This document shows, piece after piece, positions 33,482-41,911 of a stretch of DNA of 64,000 nucleotides. Made by a program: the position numbers and the translations under genes. Below the pieces are notes generated by a model. That model was given only the letters and a program-made list of their open reading frames with translations, did no database searches and was not told the origin of the DNA. How positions within the stretch are numbered: the first letter of the stretch is position 1; each line of letters opens with the position of its first letter. Source of the DNA: DASYKT01 sp035995185 (GTDB lineage: Bacteria; Acidobacteriota; Blastocatellia; Pyrinomonadales; Pyrinomonadaceae); the NCBI GenBank assembly GCA_035995185.1, contig DASYKT010000011.1:310001-374000 (forward strand). The letters are read 5' to 3'.

Positions 33482-34078
33482 TTATCCCTGTAAATTATTC
33501 TTCTCTGTCTCGTTTCGCAGCGCGGCTATGTCTTCTTTCAGCCAAAACAATGCGCCCGAAGCCATTTCCTGTTGGGGAAGAAGTCTGAGATGGCTGTCCA
33601 ACAATGCAGCCAGGTCAGCGGCCGTCAGGCCTGCAATCTTTTTATTGTGCCAGATTTGTATCACATTTTTGGAAATTTCGGAAAAAAATTCCGCGCTCTC
33701 TGTGCCGGCCGCGGCCGCCAAAAGCTCGCCTAACCGTTTGGTGTCAGGCGCTTTAGCCCACTGCGTGAAAAGCTCGCCCGTATCCGCCATTTTAGCGGCG
33801 GATTCCTTTTCCGCCGCCAGGCGCTTTTCTTCCTGCGCGCGTTCCTGTTTTGCTTTTTCCTCGGCGCGTTCGGACGCAAGCAGGTCCGATTCGCTCGGCG
33901 CAAAAAGCGGGCGATAGATCCTTGGATCGGGCGGATAAAGATTTATTCTTTGATCTTGCGGAGCGGAGAGTCTGCGGTTTTTCAGGTAAAAAGAAAACCC
34001 AAAGGCGATCAATAGTCCGGCTACGATCACCATCGCGAAATAAAATAAGATGAGAAGTATCATCCAGATTAAAGCCAA
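33482..34078 (-). CDS. Single-helix membrane protein with charged coiled-coil region, unknown
   Basis: The 198-residue product has one N-terminal membrane helix (about 6-28, ILLILFYFAMVIVAGLLIAF), a short linker with Pro-rich YPPDPRIYRPLF, and a helical stretch rich in Glu, Lys and Ala (SERAEEKAKQERAQEEKRLA). The rest is mixed helical. No known domain was recognised. The SPFH gene begins 88 bp downstream on the same strand, so the two might be co-expressed at the membrane. A 16-bp direct repeat (ATCCCTGTAAATT-like) lies in the spacer. Confidence 0.7.
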   Translation of the reverse strand: MALIWMILLILFYFAMVIVAGLLIAFGFSFYLKNRRLSAPQDQRINLYPPDPRIYRPLFAPSESDLLASERAEEKAKQERAQEEKRLAAEKESAAKMADTGELFTQWAKAPDTKRLGELLAAAAGTESAEFFSEISKNVIQIWHNKKIAGLTAADLAALLDSHLRLLPQQEMASGALFWLKEDIAALRNETEKNNLQG

Positions 34079-34156
34079 CGCCCGAGCGTTAAATCCTTTT
34101 CGAGTGTTGCCCTCTAATAAAATATACGAAGATTATGACAGAGGGTTCGGAAAATC

Positions 34157-34229
34157 GCCACAAATTACACGGATAGCACGAATAAGAAGCCGCAAACTCT
34201 TTATTCGTGCTACTAGTGTAATTCGTGGC
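34157..34229. repeat. Palindromic intergenic repeat, family F2
   Basis: The left arm GCCACAAATTACACGGATAG and right arm ending GTGTAATTCGTGGC are inverted copies with a 13-bp loop. It sits 22 bp from the outer arm of the degenerate GxxExxY element. Confidence 0.85.
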
Positions 34230-34250
34230 AAATCCCGAAGCCGATCCTTT

Positions 34251-34764
34251 AGCCACGAATGTCACAAATAACACGAATAAGAATTTGTCGCCTGCTAAAA
34301 TACCAATCTTTCGTATTCAAGTTTGCTCTTTCCAAAATTCAATAGGATCGCCAATTTTAGTCCGGTCGCTTTCAGATAATTCAATGTCTGAACGCGGTGG
34401 AAGCTCGACAAATTTTCATGCGCTTTTACTACCAGCAGCACGCGGCCGTCGACCATAATATCAGCAATATAGTCACCGACCAGATGCCCGTGAAAACGGA
34501 CTTTTATCGGGAATCGGGGCACCGCCTTTATTTCGTCTTCCTTTAACAAAACCGTCAGGGCATTTCCATACACTGTCTTCCATAAAACCGAAACCAAGTT
34601 CAGTATGTACCTGCATGGCCAGCCCGACTATCTTGTAAGACAGTTCTTTATAGAGAATCTTTTCTTCAGACATGGGAATATCTGAATACACAAATAACAC
34701 GAGTAAAAGGAAAAATTAAAGATATCAGAACCTCTTATTCGTGTTATTTGCGCTATCTGCGGCT
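34251..34764. mobile_element. Degenerate GxxExxY element bounded by F2 arms
   Basis: The left arm 34251-34281 (AGCCACGAATGTCACAAATA at its start) is inverted at 34734-34764 with 25 of 31 positions identical. Between them lies a frameshifted GxxExxY gene on the minus strand. A further arm (34686-34708) turns the right end into a palindrome of its own. The layout repeats that of 22942-23428 with a different repeat family. Confidence 0.6.
34295..34673 (-). pseudogene. Frameshifted GxxExxY gene
   Basis: From the ATG at 34673 the frame reads MSEEKILYKELSYKIVGLAM then HTELGFGFME, where G-F-M-E should continue into TVYGNAL; one extra base after the Glu codon breaks the frame. The rest is intact in the next frame (LTVLLKEDEIKAVPRFPIKV, then QTLNYLKATGLKLAILLNFG) to 34295. 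The position of the EIK catalytic Glu is now Val (LLVVKAHENL), so the active site was probably lost as well. A gene for this family near its repeats, decayed in both frame and active site, suggests an inactivated element. Confidence 0.85.
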
Positions 34765-34771
34765 AATGGAA

Positions 34772-35182
34772 TTAGCAGGACCCGACCGAGAGGGTCTGGT
34801 TGAAAAAGTACATCCCGGAATTTTGTGTATAGCCATAAACGATGGACAACACGCTGCTGCCCATGCTGGTGGTATAGAGGTTCGTGCCGACGGAAGTATT
34901 GATCTCCACATCGTTAAAACCGTTGCTATATTGCAGGCAGAACATCACCGTCCCGTCGCTTTTATATATGACCAGACCACAGCCGGTGACGGTGTCGCCG
35001 GAGTTATCGGCAGTGACCGTACAATATCCGCTGAGCTGTCCGGTGGTGGAACTGTAGCAAGCTTCCCAGCCCGATACCGTCACCGGCTGGACAGTTTCGA
35101 CAGACATTTTTTCCAGCTCCGACAAATTAAAGTTTCCCGCCTTGATCTGATCCAGGAATTTTTGCGCGTCATCATTAGACAT
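34772..35182 (-). CDS. Small protein with leader-peptide-like N-terminus, unknown
   Basis: The 136-residue product starts MSNDDAQKFLDQIKAGNFNL, recalling the helical Nif11-type leaders of ribosomal peptides. The following hundred residues are rich in Ser, Thr, Gly, Asn and Tyr with Cys at several positions (EACYSSTTGQ, YCTVTADN, GCGLVI, MFCLQY and a final SVGSC). It has no signal peptide. No modification enzyme or transporter is adjacent, so a RiPP role is speculative. The ATG has GGAGAAAT upstream. It could also be a beta-rich structural protein. Confidence 0.6.
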   Translation of the reverse strand: MSNDDAQKFLDQIKAGNFNLSELEKMSVETVQPVTVSGWEACYSSTTGQLSGYCTVTADNSGDTVTGCGLVIYKSDGTVMFCLQYSNGFNDVEINTSVGTNLYTTSMGSSVLSIVYGYTQNSGMYFFNQTLSVGSC

Positions 35183-35307
35183 AATTATTTCTCCTTTTGT
35201 TGTTCGTTCTTAGTGGAAGAGCGGAAGTTGTAATAAACAACATTACTCTTATGAAAATCGCTTTGCGATAAACAAATAATATCATTACCGGGATAAAGAG
35301 AGCCCGC

Positions 35308-35351
35308 GAATTAGAGAAAATAGTGCATTTTGGTGCTATTTTCTCTAATTC
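35308..35351 (-). terminator. Long AT-rich hairpin after the M14 gene
   Basis: GAATTAGAGAAAATAG (35308-35323) is perfectly inverted at 35336-35351 with a 12-base loop. It lies 12 bp past the stop codon of the M14 peptidase gene on the minus strand. It lacks a clean T-run, so it may be a terminator or an mRNA-stabilising hairpin. Confidence 0.6.
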
Positions 35352-35362
35352 TTAACAATAAT

Positions 35363-37738
35363 TTAATTTGCAACGGCATTAAAGAACAGGGGAAACGTCG
35401 CCAGCGACTGCCCGCGGTATTGCGGGCGGAATCCGAATAATACGATCTTTCCTTTGCCTATATTGATGGAAACCAGCGCGGCCTTTCCGGCGATCTTTTC
35501 CGCGCCCAGCGCCCAGCCGGAAAGCAGAATTTGCTTCGGATCGGTCGGGTAGCGGGCGATTATTTCGACATTAGTATCGTCGCTCGTCGTTATCTCAAAA
35601 GCGGGCGAACTCTCAAACCAGGCGATGGACTGCGCCGGCATTCCTTTGGCGACCTTGTGATTTGTGTTTAATTCGGTACGCAGGATCGAACCCGGGATAA
35701 AGAAATCTTTTCGCGCCAGCCCTTCGGTGACGTCACGCACAGGCAGGTCGAATTGCTCGATGGCAAAACGCGAGGCACGGTTTAAGAAAACGAGCGTCCC
35801 GCCGTCATTTACAAATTTCTTCAGGTTTTTAACGCCGTCTTTGCCGATCCCGCCGGTGTATTCTTCAGGCATGGAACCTTTGGCAAAGCCGTTTAGTATT
35901 TGGGCGGGTGCCTGGTCCGGAAAAACGATCGCCGCGGTGTTGTGATAAGTTTGATGTTTTATGCCGCTGCGGATCTCCTTGTCCGCAATAGTGTCAAATT
36001 CTCCGCAGGCAACCTGATAATCGTTTGAGCCCATTGTTACCCAGCGCGTCCACCCTTCATCTATATTTGGCATAGCCGACTTATAGATAAGATAGCGCGG
36101 CCCGTGATCGCATCCGCCCATTGAGCCGCTACCTCCACCTTCACCGGAGTGCGGCATCTTATAGGCAAAAGGCCCGTTGACTTTTATCACCTCGACATTC
36201 ATTAAGAGAGACAATGTGTGCGCCGTCACGTCGTAGGGCGGGATGGGATTTTCCTTTTCATCCTTGAGATGCGGATAATCCTGATTTTCCAGCAGTGCCT
36301 TGGCAAAATTGCCATAGGGCTGCGCCAGCTTTATCACCGAAGTACCTTTCGGATAGGCCACTCCATTTGCTTTGAAGGGCAGAGGCTCATCGATCTCCAC
36401 CCCTCCGCTCGACAGGATCTCAAGGAGTTTCTCCTGACGTGAGGCATCGTCCAGCTCCATGTATTTAAGATCGTCGTCAGAGTCAGCCTTCACTACTTTT
36501 TTCTTTTGCGGCTTAAAAATAAAGGCAAATAATTCTCCCTGTTTTCTCGGCCTGACCGCTTCTTTTCCGATCGCGTAAAATCTGGTCAACCATTCCTTGC
36601 GATTTTCCGCCGCATGGCGCATCAGCAGGAAAGCGGCGCTGGTCATATAGTTAGTAATGTCGCGGATGTGCCACTCGCCGCCGAGCCAGACCGGGCCGAA
36701 ATTCGGCGATTCCTTGTGAAGGTCGTAACCGAGGCCATTGCGAAGCTGGTTGTATTTTACGGTGATCGGAGTCGCCAATTTACACGAAGCAGTCTCGCTC
36801 AAAATTCGCACGCCACCGTGGTAATGCGAGTAGGCGCGCGCCGGTGTCCAGGCGTCGTAGGTGGAATTGGTGGTGATACCCTGAAAGCCTTTTTTGCGCA
36901 TCTCGCCGGCCATATAATTTCCCAGCTCGGTATAGCCGTCTACCAGCTCCTTTGGCACGTTGGGTTCGACCGGCGTCATATAAGGCGGCAGGAAAAGCCG
37001 GGAACCGTATTCGCCCTGCTGGTGAATGTCGTGCGTGATCTGCGGATGCCAGACATTGTGAATTTTATCGACGGTCAGCTGCGTTTCCACCTGAGTGAAA
37101 GCGTACCAATCGCGGTTGTTATCGTGACCGACATATTTGTGATAGAGCTCGGGCGGCTCGGTGCCTTCGTATGGCGTGCCGAGCGTTTTGTCATACCAGT
37201 TTTTAATGATGTCCGTTCCGTCCGGGTTGAGCGAAGGCACCAGAAGAATGATCGTGTTCTGCAGAATATCCCTGACCTCAGGTTCGTTTGAGGAAGCCAG
37301 CCGGTACGCCATCAACATCGAAGAAAGCGTTCCGCCCACCTCGTCCGAATGAATACTGCAAGTGATGAGAACGACGGTTTTGCCCTGGGCTATCAGGCCC
37401 TGCGCGGTGCGATCATTGCTCTTGATAAGGCGCGGATCGGCCAGCCTGGCGTTGATCTGTTTATATTTTTCGAGGTTCCGCAGATTCTCCGGCGCAGAGA
37501 TCGTAGCGTAAACGAACGGAGCGCCCATGGTGGTCTTGCCGATCTCCTGAAGCTGCATCCGGTCGCTCACCAAGTCGAGCTTTTTGAAATAGTCGACCAC
37601 TTGCGCCCAGCTGGCCAGTTTCCGATCGTCGCCCGGCGTAAAGCCAAGGACGTCTTTAGGGGTTGGAATTTTTTGTGCAAAAGCTGTAAAGACAAAAAGA
37701 AGGACCAGAAGAACAAGACGCAACGACGCAGTAAACAT
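35363..37738 (-). CDS. Secreted M14-family zinc carboxypeptidase-like protein
   Basis: The 791-residue protein has a signal peptide (about 1-21, LVLLVLLFVFTAFAQ) and an M14 peptidase domain. The zinc ligands are His130 and Glu133 in CSIHSDEVGG and a later His in THDIHQQGEYGS. VPSLNPDGTDI supports the family. The C-terminal third contains a Rossmann-like unit (NDGGTLVFLNRASRFAIEQF) and beta-rich sequence (KIVLFGFRPQYRGQSLATFP) also seen in large acidobacterial M14 proteins. It probably trims peptides in the periplasm or outside. An AT-rich hairpin follows the stop codon. Confidence 0.88.
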   Translation of the reverse strand: MFTASLRLVLLVLLFVFTAFAQKIPTPKDVLGFTPGDDRKLASWAQVVDYFKKLDLVSDRMQLQEIGKTTMGAPFVYATISAPENLRNLEKYKQINARLADPRLIKSNDRTAQGLIAQGKTVVLITCSIHSDEVGGTLSSMLMAYRLASSNEPEVRDILQNTIILLVPSLNPDGTDIIKNWYDKTLGTPYEGTEPPELYHKYVGHDNNRDWYAFTQVETQLTVDKIHNVWHPQITHDIHQQGEYGSRLFLPPYMTPVEPNVPKELVDGYTELGNYMAGEMRKKGFQGITTNSTYDAWTPARAYSHYHGGVRILSETASCKLATPITVKYNQLRNGLGYDLHKESPNFGPVWLGGEWHIRDITNYMTSAAFLLMRHAAENRKEWLTRFYAIGKEAVRPRKQGELFAFIFKPQKKKVVKADSDDDLKYMELDDASRQEKLLEILSSGGVEIDEPLPFKANGVAYPKGTSVIKLAQPYGNFAKALLENQDYPHLKDEKENPIPPYDVTAHTLSLLMNVEVIKVNGPFAYKMPHSGEGGGSGSMGGCDHGPRYLIYKSAMPNIDEGWTRWVTMGSNDYQVACGEFDTIADKEIRSGIKHQTYHNTAAIVFPDQAPAQILNGFAKGSMPEEYTGGIGKDGVKNLKKFVNDGGTLVFLNRASRFAIEQFDLPVRDVTEGLARKDFFIPGSILRTELNTNHKVAKGMPAQSIAWFESSPAFEITTSDDTNVEIIARYPTDPKQILLSGWALGAEKIAGKAALVSINIGKGKIVLFGFRPQYRGQSLATFPLFFNAVAN

Positions 37739-37797
37739 TCGATCTACCTCGGGTAAATTTTTGACGATTGTAGGGTATTTCGCGCGCGCCGTAAATG

Positions 37798-37969
37798 ACT
37801 AATATGAAACTTTGCCTATAAAGTCGGGTTTCTCGTTAAATTGTAAAGCCCGCGCAGTTTTTATTAGCCACTAATTACACAAATTACACGAATTAAAAAT
37901 TCTTTATTCGTGCTATTGGTGGCATTCGTGGCCGTATCCGTGACTTTATAAACAAAGCTACTAATATGA
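37798..37969. mobile_element. MITE-like element with 10-bp flanking direct repeats
   Basis: The ends CTTTGCCTATAAAGTC (37810-37825) and its inverted partner GACTTTATAAACAAAG match at 14 of 16 positions. ACTAATATGA occurs directly outside both ends (37798-37807 and 37960-37969), as a target-site duplication would. Inside lies a family F2 palindrome (37867-37932). No gene is present, so a transposase would have to act in trans. Confidence 0.75.
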
Positions 37970-37986
37970 TATAAGAGAAAAAACTT

Positions 37987-38931
37987 ATGGATATTCATTC
38001 GATAGAAAACGCCGCCGAGCTGACCCGGCCGTACATAAGACGGACGCCGCTCGAATACAGCCGCACTCTGAGCGCCGATCTGGGTACTAATGTTTATGTC
38101 AAATACGAGCTTTTTCAAAAGACGGGTTCCTTTAAGTGCCGCGGCGCTTTTAATAAATTGTTGAGCGTATCGGCGGAAGAGCGCGGGAACGGTGTCGTGG
38201 CGGTCAGCGGCGGCAACCATGCGCAGGCCGTGGCTTATGCCACCAGCGTTCTCGGCGCGGACGCGGTGATCGTGATGCCCGAATCGACGCCGAAGAATTA
38301 CGTGGAAGCGACGCGCGGCTATGGCGCGACGGTTGTTCTGACGCCGACGATCGCCGCCGCTTTCGAGGAGGTCAAACGTTACCAGGGCGAAGGCCGTGTT
38401 TTTATTCACCCCTTCGACGATCCGCTGGTGATGGCCGGCCAGGGAACGCTCGGGCTGGAAATAATGGAAGATCTGCCGGAGACGACCGACGTTTTTGTGA
38501 GCATCGGCGGCGGCGGGTTGATGGGCGGCGTGACCACCGCTCTTAAAGCCCGAAAGCCTGAAATCCGGATCTGGGGAGTGGAAACCGTCGGGGCGGACAC
38601 GATGACCCAGGCATTAGAAGCCGGCCGGCCGGTGACGGTCGCGGCGATCACTTCCATCGCTAAAACCCTGGGCGCTCCCTCGGTTTCGGAAGCGACATTG
38701 GCGCTGGCCCAAAAAAATCTGGAGAGCGTGACCGTGGTGACGGACGATGAAGCTGTCGAGGCACTCCGGTTCATGTTGGAACGGCTTAAAGTGCTTACCG
38801 AACCGGCCGCTTCGTGCACGCTTGCCGCCGCCCGCCGGCTAAAAGATAATTTCGGCCCGGATGACAAGGTCGTGCTGATTCTTTGCGGCGGAAACCAATC
38901 ACTCAGCGATGTTTGCGGCTATTTGAAATAG
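37987..38931 (+). CDS. Threonine/serine dehydratase-type PLP enzyme
   Basis: The 314-residue protein belongs to fold-type II PLP enzymes. GSFKCRGAFNKLLSVSAEER holds the PLP Lys, VAVSGGNHAQAVAYATSVLG the substrate-Asn loop, and SIGGGGLMGGVTTALKA the phosphate-binding Gly-rich loop. It ends in LILCGGNQSLSDVCGYL, a family-like C-terminus without the ACT domain of biosynthetic IlvA. The length suits catabolic threonine dehydratase or serine racemase. It deaminates threonine or serine to a 2-oxo acid and ammonia; the substrate is not fixed by sequence. Confidence 0.9.
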   Translation: MDIHSIENAAELTRPYIRRTPLEYSRTLSADLGTNVYVKYELFQKTGSFKCRGAFNKLLSVSAEERGNGVVAVSGGNHAQAVAYATSVLGADAVIVMPESTPKNYVEATRGYGATVVLTPTIAAAFEEVKRYQGEGRVFIHPFDDPLVMAGQGTLGLEIMEDLPETTDVFVSIGGGGLMGGVTTALKARKPEIRIWGVETVGADTMTQALEAGRPVTVAAITSIAKTLGAPSVSEATLALAQKNLESVTVVTDDEAVEALRFMLERLKVLTEPAASCTLAAARRLKDNFGPDDKVVLILCGGNQSLSDVCGYLK

Positions 38932-38947
38932 GCGGGCTGGTAACGGA

Positions 38948-39319
38948 GTCAGTACCGGGAACGCAGTGACCGGCTCTGAGCGTAGCGAATAGGTTCATTT
39001 AATGACAAGCAAAGGGGTAACCACCCGTCATCGCCTGCTTTGGAATCCTGAAATTGCTTACAATTAAATCCAAATACCTCAAACCGCGTGATCGGTTCCA
39101 TTATTCCGCTGGTATACTTCATCTGGATAAAGTCGCCCCGATTCTCCAGTTTTCTAGCGACAATAGCTCTTTCACAACTTTGACGTCGATTTGGGAAGAT
39201 CGCTAAATTTCTGTTTCATTTTTGTTTCACTGTTTCATCCTGAGACAGCCGAAACACTGAAACACCTTTGTTGCGGCCGCTGCCTGATTAACCGGTCAGT
39301 ACGTTCCGAGGTCTGACCT
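38948..39319. repeat. Long family B element with nested family E palindrome
   Basis: The left arm 38948-38976 matches the arms of 13219-13326 exactly; a divergent right arm (ACCGGTCAGTACGTTCCGAG and following) ends at 39319. Inside are an open minus-strand frame without stop (38949-39207, containing MKYTSGIMEPITRFEVFGFN) and a family E palindrome (39212-39264). Other family B copies lack this interior. It lies in the 554-bp gene-less interval 38932-39485; nothing else was recognised. Confidence 0.6.
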
Positions 39320-39485
39320 CATTGCCGGTCTACGCTCGCTTTTGTGACCTTGTGTTCGAGCGCTTTGTCCGCGACACGTAATATTTTCCTTGTTTGTTTC
39401 GGCTAACTGGGTTAAATTAAACAGGTTCAAGCATAGCTCTTCCCGTATTTTATACTGATTAGAATCTTTTCGGAGGTTTTCCTAA

Positions 39486-41831
39486 ATGGCAAGTCGGAAT
39501 CCATTTCTAGACAATTTTCGTCCTTATATCCCTGACTCGGCAAATTTGCGTGAACTGACGCCGCTACCGCTGATAATAGGTACGTTACTTGGGATCATTT
39601 TTGGTGCTTCATCGCTTTACCTGGTGCTAAAAACCGGCTTGACCGTTTCCGCGTCCATTCCGGTCGCGGTCATCGCGATCACGCTTTTCCGCCTGCTTTC
39701 AAAGGTCGGTCTGCGTGACGCCACGATCCTGGAAAGTAATGTAATGCAGACGGCGGGTTCCGCCGGGGAATCGATAGCGTTTGGCGTCGGCGTGACGATG
39801 CCGGCCATCATGATCCTCGGTTTCGACCTAGATCTGGGCAGGGCGACCCTGGTTGCGGTGTTGGGAGGCTTGCTTGGCATCCTGTTGATGATCCCGCTGC
39901 GCCGCGCGCTGATCAGGGACCAGCACGGACTTTTGAAATATCCGGAAGGGACGGCCTGCGCCGAGGTCTTAAAGGCCGGCGCGTCCAAAGAGTCGCGCGA
40001 GGCTTCGCACGAGGGCGATACGACCGGCACGGACGATTCCGCGCTGCAGGGCGGAAAGATCATATCGGTCGGGTTCCTGTTCGGATTTATTTATAACGCG
40101 CTGATGCAGGTGTTCAGCCTCTGGAATCCGGAGCCGCACAAAGACCTGGCAGAGCCGAAAGGCGCCTCGATCTCACTCGAAAACAACCCGGCGCTGCTCG
40201 GCGTCGGCTATATCATCGGGCCTTATATCGCGGGCATCATGTTCGGCGGCGGCATCTTGTCTTACCTGGTGCTGATCCCGATGATCAAATATTTTGGCGC
40301 ATCGGCCACGGCGCCGATCTCGCCGGAGGTCAGTAAGACGATCGCGGAGATGTCTCCGAACGGCATTCGCGGCGCATATATTTTGTACATCGGAGCCGGA
40401 GCGGTGGCGGGCGCGGGTATCATTTCACTTTTTAAAAGCCTGCCGACCATCTGGAGCGGTTTGAAATCAGGGCTGGCGGATTTTACCGGCGGTACCAAGA
40501 CCGGGGAATCGGCGCTGCCGCGCACCGATCAGGACATATCGATGAAGTGGGTCGTCGTGGGAATCCTGGGCCTGGTGCTGGCGATCATGCTGCTGCCCCA
40601 ACTCGGCCTGAGCGTTTTTACGGACTGGAAAGTATCCATCATCGGCGCCCTCGCAATAGTCATTTTGGGATTTCTTTTCGTCACCGTGTCGTCGCGCCTG
40701 ACGGGTGAGGTCGGTTCTTCGTCTAACCCGATCTCGGGTATGACGGTGGCGACGCTGCTGATCACCTGCCTGATCTTTCTGGCGATCGGCTGGGTCCAGC
40801 CTGACCCGTATTTTGTCACGGCGCTTTCGATCGGCGGTATCGTTTGTATCGCGGCATCGAACGGCGGCACGACATCCCAGGATCTGAAGACAGGTTTCCT
40901 GGTCGGCGGAACACCGAGCAAACAACAGATCGCGATCCTCTTCGGAGCACTGGCTTCGGCGCTGGTGTTGGGCCCGCTGCTTGTGACCCTTAATAATTCG
41001 GCGACCTATTATCACAAAATTACGCCGACCGAGGCGATCTCCTCCGTAAAACTCACGGAAGACAAACTTTTCCGCGAAGACGGCAAGCTCAAAAGCGAAC
41101 ACGTCGTAAACGGCAAGTATAAGGATATCGACACCAATACTTATCGCGTTTGGCAGAACACCGAACCGAAAGACGGAGCGGTCGGGAAATACCTGATCGA
41201 TAATCAGGGCAAGCCGGTCTATTTTGTCGACCCGGGCATTAACGGCGTCGTGAAAGAAGATGAAGACGGCACCAAACTGACCCGTTACGATGCGCCGAAG
41301 GCAACCCTGATGAGCTACATCATCAAAGGGATCCTGAATCAGGAATTGCCCTGGGGCCTGGTGCTGATCGGCGTGATGATCGCCATCATGCTGGAAATTT
41401 CAGCCGTGCCTGCTTTGGCTTTTGCGGTGGGATTGTATCTTCCTATTGCCACGTCGGCGCCGATATTTGTCGGCGGGGTCGTGCGCTGGGCGGTCGATAT
41501 GTATCTTAAGAAAAAACTGGCGTCGCGTGATCTGACACAGGAAGAGATCGTGGCGGAAACAGATAAGTCGAACGGGGTACTGATGGCATCCGGCTATATT
41601 GCAGGCGGCGCCATCGCGGGTATCATGGTCGCGCTGTTCAGCCTGGATTTTGGCCCGCTCAACTCTTTGAAACTGATAAAAGACGGTTGGGCGAAATGGG
41701 CTGAGACATCGAACCCCTGGTTTGCCGGGCCCAATGCCGATTGGCTGGGAATGATACCGTTCTGGATCCTGGCGCTGGTCTTATATTATGTCGGCCGGGA
41801 ACTGTTCCTGAGCGGCAAAAAAAATCCCTAA
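39486..41831 (+). CDS. OPT-family oligopeptide transporter
   Basis: The 781-residue membrane protein has about 14-16 helices and matches OPT transporters: LRELTPLPLIIGTLLGIIFG and YLVLKTGLTVSASIPVAVIA at the start, EGTACAEVLKAG, then SIGGIVCIAASNGGTTSQDL and LAFAVGLYLPIATSAPIFVG. It takes up oligopeptides or metal-chelates with protons. A polar stretch of about 100 residues (TPTEAISSVKLTEDKLFRED and following) interrupts the membrane domain between helices as a soluble loop. The ribosome site CGGAGG lies 11 bp ahead of the ATG. A terminator follows. Confidence 0.92.
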   Translation: MASRNPFLDNFRPYIPDSANLRELTPLPLIIGTLLGIIFGASSLYLVLKTGLTVSASIPVAVIAITLFRLLSKVGLRDATILESNVMQTAGSAGESIAFGVGVTMPAIMILGFDLDLGRATLVAVLGGLLGILLMIPLRRALIRDQHGLLKYPEGTACAEVLKAGASKESREASHEGDTTGTDDSALQGGKIISVGFLFGFIYNALMQVFSLWNPEPHKDLAEPKGASISLENNPALLGVGYIIGPYIAGIMFGGGILSYLVLIPMIKYFGASATAPISPEVSKTIAEMSPNGIRGAYILYIGAGAVAGAGIISLFKSLPTIWSGLKSGLADFTGGTKTGESALPRTDQDISMKWVVVGILGLVLAIMLLPQLGLSVFTDWKVSIIGALAIVILGFLFVTVSSRLTGEVGSSSNPISGMTVATLLITCLIFLAIGWVQPDPYFVTALSIGGIVCIAASNGGTTSQDLKTGFLVGGTPSKQQIAILFGALASALVLGPLLVTLNNSATYYHKITPTEAISSVKLTEDKLFREDGKLKSEHVVNGKYKDIDTNTYRVWQNTEPKDGAVGKYLIDNQGKPVYFVDPGINGVVKEDEDGTKLTRYDAPKATLMSYIIKGILNQELPWGLVLIGVMIAIMLEISAVPALAFAVGLYLPIATSAPIFVGGVVRWAVDMYLKKKLASRDLTQEEIVAETDKSNGVLMASGYIAGGAIAGIMVALFSLDFGPLNSLKLIKDGWAKWAETSNPWFAGPNADWLGMIPFWILALVLYYVGRELFLSGKKNP

Positions 41832-41853
41832 CGGATAATATTAACCCTTAGGT

Positions 41854-41900
41854 AAAGATCGTCTTTGCGTTATACTGCGCGGAGGCGATCTTTCTTTTTT
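41854..41900 (+). terminator. Terminator between the OPT gene and the next gene
   Basis: AAAGATCG (41854-41861) pairs with CGATCTTT (41886-41893) and is followed by CTTTTTT, a rho-independent layout with a long loop. It lies only 11 bp before the start of the next gene, whose promoter would then overlap it. Confidence 0.6.
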
Positions 41901-41911
41901 GAGGCTTTATT

